From: Alitta virens
Lineage: Eukaryota > Annelida > Polychaeta > Phyllodocida > Nereididae
DNA length: 64,000 nucleotides
Assembly: GCA_932294295.1 (NCBI GenBank)
Contig: OW028580.1
Span: forward strand, 10,383,374-10,447,373
Direction of reading: 5' to 3'
A program made the position numbers and the translations under genes. Of this stretch, positions 60,346 through 64,000 are shown in pieces. Below the pieces are notes generated by a model. The model saw nothing but the letters and a program-made list of their open reading frames with translations, was not told the origin of the DNA and made no database searches. The stretch's first letter is position 1. Every line of letters starts with the position of its first letter.

Positions 60346-63300
60346 ATGAGAGGCAGAGGACGAAGCGTGCATTATGATAGGCACGTGGGGCACTCGTGCG
60401 TAGCGGGGTCAAGGCCGTTGCAGAGGGCCACACTGCTGACAAGAAAACAAACGACAACAACGCGACACCGAAGTGAAATACTCTATTATAGCGTTTTGGA
60501 ACGACGTGGCACAGTTAAATTATCAGGACTACACAAAAATGTAGGAAGTACATTTTGCAGTGAGATGCCAGACTCACAGGCCGCACCGATGAAGTAGTAA
60601 ATTAGGTCCACTTAGAAGAGCCAATGAGAGGCAGAGGACGAAGCGTGCATTATGATAGGCACGTGGGGCACTCGTGCATAGCGAGGTCAAGGCCGTTGTA
60701 GAGGGCCAGGATGCTGACAAGAAGACAAACGACAAGAACGGAACACCGAAGTGAAATACTCTATAGTAGGCTCAGGGAACGCCGTTGCACAGTTAAATTA
60801 ACAAGAGTACACAAAAATGTAGGAAATACATTTATCAGTGAGATGCCAGACTCACAGGCGGCGCCGATGAAGTAGTAAGTTAGGTCCACTTAGCACAGCC
60901 AAAGAGAGGCAGAGGACGAAGCGTGCATTATGATAGCCACGTGGGGCACTCGTGCGTATCGGGGTCAAGGCCGTTGCCGAGGGCCAGGATGCTGACAAGA
61001 AAACAAACGAAAACAACGCAACACCGAAGTGAAATACTCTATAGTAGGCTCATGGAACGTCGTTGCACAGTTAAATTATCAAGAGTACACAAAAATGTAG
61101 GAAGTACATTTAGCAGTGAGATGCTAGACTCACAGGCCGCACCGATGAAGTAGTAAATTAGTTCCACTTTGCAGAGCCAATGAGAGGCAGAGGAGGAAGC
61201 GTGCATTATGATAGCCACGTGGGGCACTCGTGCGTAGCGGGGTCAAGGCCGTTGTAGAGGGCCAGGATGCTGACAAGAAAACAAACGAAAACAACGCAAC
61301 ACCGAAGTGAAATACTCTATAGTAGGCTCATGGAACGTCGTTGCACAGTTAAATTATCAAGAGTACACAAAAATGTAGGAAGTACATTTAGCAGTGAGAT
61401 GCTAGACTCACAGGCCGCACCGATGAAGTAGTAAATTAGGTCCACTTAGAAGAGCCAATGAGAGGCAGAGGACGAAGCGTGCATTATGATAGGCACGTGG
61501 GGCACTCGTGCATAGCGAGGTCAAGGCCGTTGTAGAGGGCCAGGATGCTGACAAGAAAACAAACGACAACAACGAAACACCGAAGTGAAATACTCTATAG
61601 TAGGCTCAGGGAACGCCGTTGCACAGTTAAATTAACAAGAGTACACAAAAATGTAGGAAATACATTTATCAGTGAGATGCCAGACTCACAGGCGGCGCCG
61701 ATGAAGTAGTAAGTTAGGTCCACTTAGCACAGCCAAAGAGAGGCAGAGGACGAAGCGTGCATTATGATAGCCACGTGGGGCACTCGTGCGTATCGGGGTC
61801 AAGGCCGTTGCCGAGGGCCAGGATGCTGACAAGAAAACAAACGAAAACAACGCAACACCGAAGTGAAATACTCTATAGTAGGCTCATGGAACGTCGTTGC
61901 ACAGTTAAATTATCAAGAGTACACAAAAATGTAGGAAGTACATTTAGCAGTGAGATGCTAGACTCACAGGCCGCACCGATGAAGTAGTAAATTAGTTCCA
62001 CTTAGCAGAGCCAATGAGAGGCAGAGGAGGAAGCGTGCATTATGATAGCCACGTGGGGCACTCGTGCGTAGCGGGGTCAAGGCCGTTGTAGAGGGCCAGG
62101 ATGCTGACAAGAAAACAAACGAAAACAACGCAACACCGAAGTGAAATACTCTATAGTAGGCTCATGGAACGTCGTTGCACAGTTAAATTATCAAGAGTAC
62201 ACAAAAATGTAGGAAGTACATTTAGCAGTGAGATGCTAGACTCACAGGCCGCACCGATGAAGTAGTAAATTAGGTCCACTTAGAAGAGCCAATGAGAGGC
62301 AGAGGACGAAGCGTGCATTATGATAGGCACGTGGGGCACTCGTGCATAGCGAGGTCAAGGCCGTTGTAGAGGGCCAGGATGCTGACAAGAAAACAAACGA
62401 CAACAACGAAACACCGAAGTGAAATACTCTATAGTAGGCTCAGGGAACGCCGTTGCACAGTTAAATTAACAAGAGTACACAAAAATGTAGGAAATACATT
62501 TATCAGTGAGATGCCAGACTCACAGGCGGCGCCGATGAAGTAGTAAGTTAGGTCCACTTAGCACAGCCAATGAGAGGCAGAGGACGAAGCGTGCATTATG
62601 ATAGCCACGTGGGGCACTCGTGCGTAGCAGGGTCAAGGCCGTTGCAGAAGGCCAGGATGCTGACAAGAAAACAAACGACAACAAAGCAACACCGAAGTGA
62701 AATACACTATAGTAGGCTCATGGAACGATGTTGCACAGTTAAATTATCAAGAGTACACAAAAATGTAGGAAGTGCATTTAGCAGTGAGATGCTAGACTCA
62801 CAGACCAAGCCGATGAAGTAGTAATTTAGGTCAACTTAGCACAGCCAAAGAGAGGCACAGGACGAAGCGTGCATTATGATAGCCACGTGGGGCACTCGTG
62901 CGTATCGGGGTCAAGGCCGTTGCCGAGGGCCAGGATGCTGACAAGAAAACAAACGAAAACAACGCAACACCGAAGTGAAATACTCTATAGTAGGCTCATG
63001 GAACGTCGTTGCACAGTTAAATTATCAAGAGTACACAAAAATGTAGGAAGTACATTTAGCAGTGAGATGCTAGACTCACAGGCCGCACCGATGAAGTAGT
63101 AAATTAGGTCCACTTAGCAGAGCCAATGAGAGGCACAGGACGAAGCGTGCATTATGATAGCCACGTGGGGCACTCGTGCGTAGCGGGGTCAAGGCCGTTG
63201 TAGAGGGCCAGGATGCTGACAAGAAAAAAAACGACAACAACGCAACACCGAAGTGAAATACACTATAGTAGGCTCATGGAACGATGTTGCACAGTTAAAT

Positions 63301-63959
63301 TATCAAGAGTACACAAAAATGTAGGAAGTGCATTTAGCAGTGAGATGCTAGACTCACAGACCGCGCCGATGAAGTAGTAATTTAGGTCCACTTAGCACAG
63401 CCAAAGAGAGGCAGAGGACGAAGCGTGCATTATGATAGCCACGTGGGGCACTCGTGCGTAGCGGGGTCAAGGCCGTTGCACAGGGCCAGGATGCTGACAA
63501 GAAAACAAACGACAACAAACCAACACCGAAGTGAAATACACTATAGTAGGCTCATAGAACGATGTTGCACAGTTAAATTATCAAGAGTACACAAAAATGT
63601 AGGAAGTGCATTTAGCAGTGAGATGCTAGACTCACAGACCAAGCCGATGAAGTAGTAATTTAGGTCAACTTAGCACAGCCAAAGAGAGGCACAGGACGAA
63701 GCGTGCATTATGATAGCCACGTGGGGCACTCGTGCGTAGCGGGGTCAAGGCCGTTGTAGAGGGCCAGGATGCTGACAAGAAAACTAATGACAACAACGCA
63801 ACACCGAAGTTAAATACTCTATAATTGCCTTTTGGAACGACGTGGCACAGTTAAATTATCAGGACTACACAAAAATGTAGGAAGTACATTTAGCAGTGAG
63901 ATGCCAGACTCACAGGCAGCGCCGATGAAGCAGTAAGTTAGGTCCACTTAGCACAGCCA
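60346..63959 (+). repeat. HOR unit, 13 monomers visible, copy of 12000-15613
   Basis: Order: D, V, G, I, U, G, I, U, Q, G2, L, M, N. All monomers lie 48,346 bp from their counterparts at 12000 onward. The private CTTTGCAGAG variant of the I monomer (near 12820) is present at the matching place (near 61166). The D monomer differs by GGCACG in place of CCACG. Confidence 0.9.
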
Positions 63960-64000
63960 ATGAGAGGCAGAGGACGAAGCGTGCATTATGATAGGCACGT
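63960..64000 (+). repeat. Partial monomer, 5' end
   Basis: These are the first 41 bp of a monomer cut by the window end. The AGAGGACGAAGCG and GATAGGCACG variants fit types B, S, U and V. By comparison with 12000-15654 the expected type is S (as at 15614). Confidence 0.8.

Larger units (their letters stand above)
1..64000. repeat. 278-bp satellite array with higher-order organisation
   Basis: The window is filled by direct tandem copies of a 278-bp monomer, all in the same orientation, with no interruption by other sequence. The motif ATGAGAGGC or AAGAGAGGC recurs every 278 bp from position 46 to 63960. There are 230 complete copies, with register shifts only at eight indels. Copies differ by a limited set of linked substitutions, so they sort into recurring types arranged in ordered strings (higher-order repeats). 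The array runs off both ends of the window. Such arrays are typical of eukaryotic centromeric or heterochromatic DNA; that location is inferred, and I do not recognise the family. Confidence 0.98.

Noticed and set aside
46..63655. 93 similar forward open frames of 76-102 codons
   Set aside because: They are one frame of the satellite seen again and again. More than half of the monomers carry a stop at codon 26 or other breaks, the repeat length is not a multiple of three, and no domain, start context or codon pattern supports translation. The 95- and 102-codon versions arise only from the 1-bp deletion that skips the usual stop.
1..64000. CRISPR array
   Set aside because: The repeats are contiguous 278-bp units with no unique spacers, and no cas-like genes are present.
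1..64000. Tandem protein-coding repeats of a giant repetitive gene
   Set aside because: Each monomer has stops in the tail (TAGTAA and TTAGG-CACTTAG regions), and 278 bp shifts the frame at every unit, so no frame crosses a monomer boundary for long.
1..64000. Ribosomal intergenic spacer or telomeric repeat
   Set aside because: No rRNA sequence, no short telomere-type motif and no promoter-duplication pattern was seen anywhere in the window.

Overview
The whole 64 kb window is one uninterrupted head-to-tail array of a 278-bp satellite monomer. There are 230 complete monomers (46-63959), the last 45 bp of one at the left edge and the first 41 bp of one at the right edge. I see no unique sequence, protein gene, tRNA/rRNA gene, transposon, CRISPR array or boundary of the array. 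An interior block of complex satellite of this size points to a eukaryotic chromosome, in a centromeric, pericentromeric or other heterochromatic region. I do not recognise the monomer family and cannot name the lineage. CpG dinucleotides are not obviously depleted in the monomer.

For description I start each monomer at the ATGAGAGGC (or AAGAGAGGC) motif. Monomers fall into about 23 recurring sequence types, which I label A, B, C, C2, D, E, F, G, G2, H, H', I, J, K, L, M, M', N, P, Q, R, S, U and V. They are told apart by linked single-base differences and by five alternative versions of a short box at monomer positions about 137-163 (classes alpha, beta, gamma, delta, epsilon). The types recur in ordered strings, which makes this a higher-order repeat (HOR) array. 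The string is not strictly periodic. Units typically begin with A or D right after an N monomer and run for 7-25 monomers.

Layout: 46-5049 and 5050-10053 are two 18-monomer units of identical length (5,004 bp) but different content. 10054-11999 is a 7-monomer partial unit. 12000-17003 is an 18-mer, and 17004-20061 is an 11-mer version of it that lacks seven internal monomers. 20062-24230, 24231-30623 and 30624-36181 are nested tandem duplications offset by 4,169 and 6,393 bp. 36182-39239 is an 11-mer. 39240-44222 holds an internal 5-mer duplication and a 21-bp deletion. 44223-51170 is a 25-mer mosaic. 51171 to about 57130 is a copy of 880 to about 6840, some 50.3 kb away. 57843-60345 and 60346-63999 copy 14502-17003 and 12000-15653.

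Only a few indels break the 278-bp register: six copies of one 1-bp deletion, one net 21-bp deletion and one 1-bp insertion. They account exactly for the offsets between distant copies (48,346 bp = 174 monomers minus 26; 50,291 bp = 181 monomers minus 27). Fusion monomers at several junctions record unequal crossing-over or gene conversion in register. An 83-codon open frame recurs in 93 of the 230 monomers, but nothing supports it as a gene. The points most worth following are the irregular HOR history, the variable box, a conserved 7-bp hairpin, and a weak Pol III-like A/B-box pair in the monomer.
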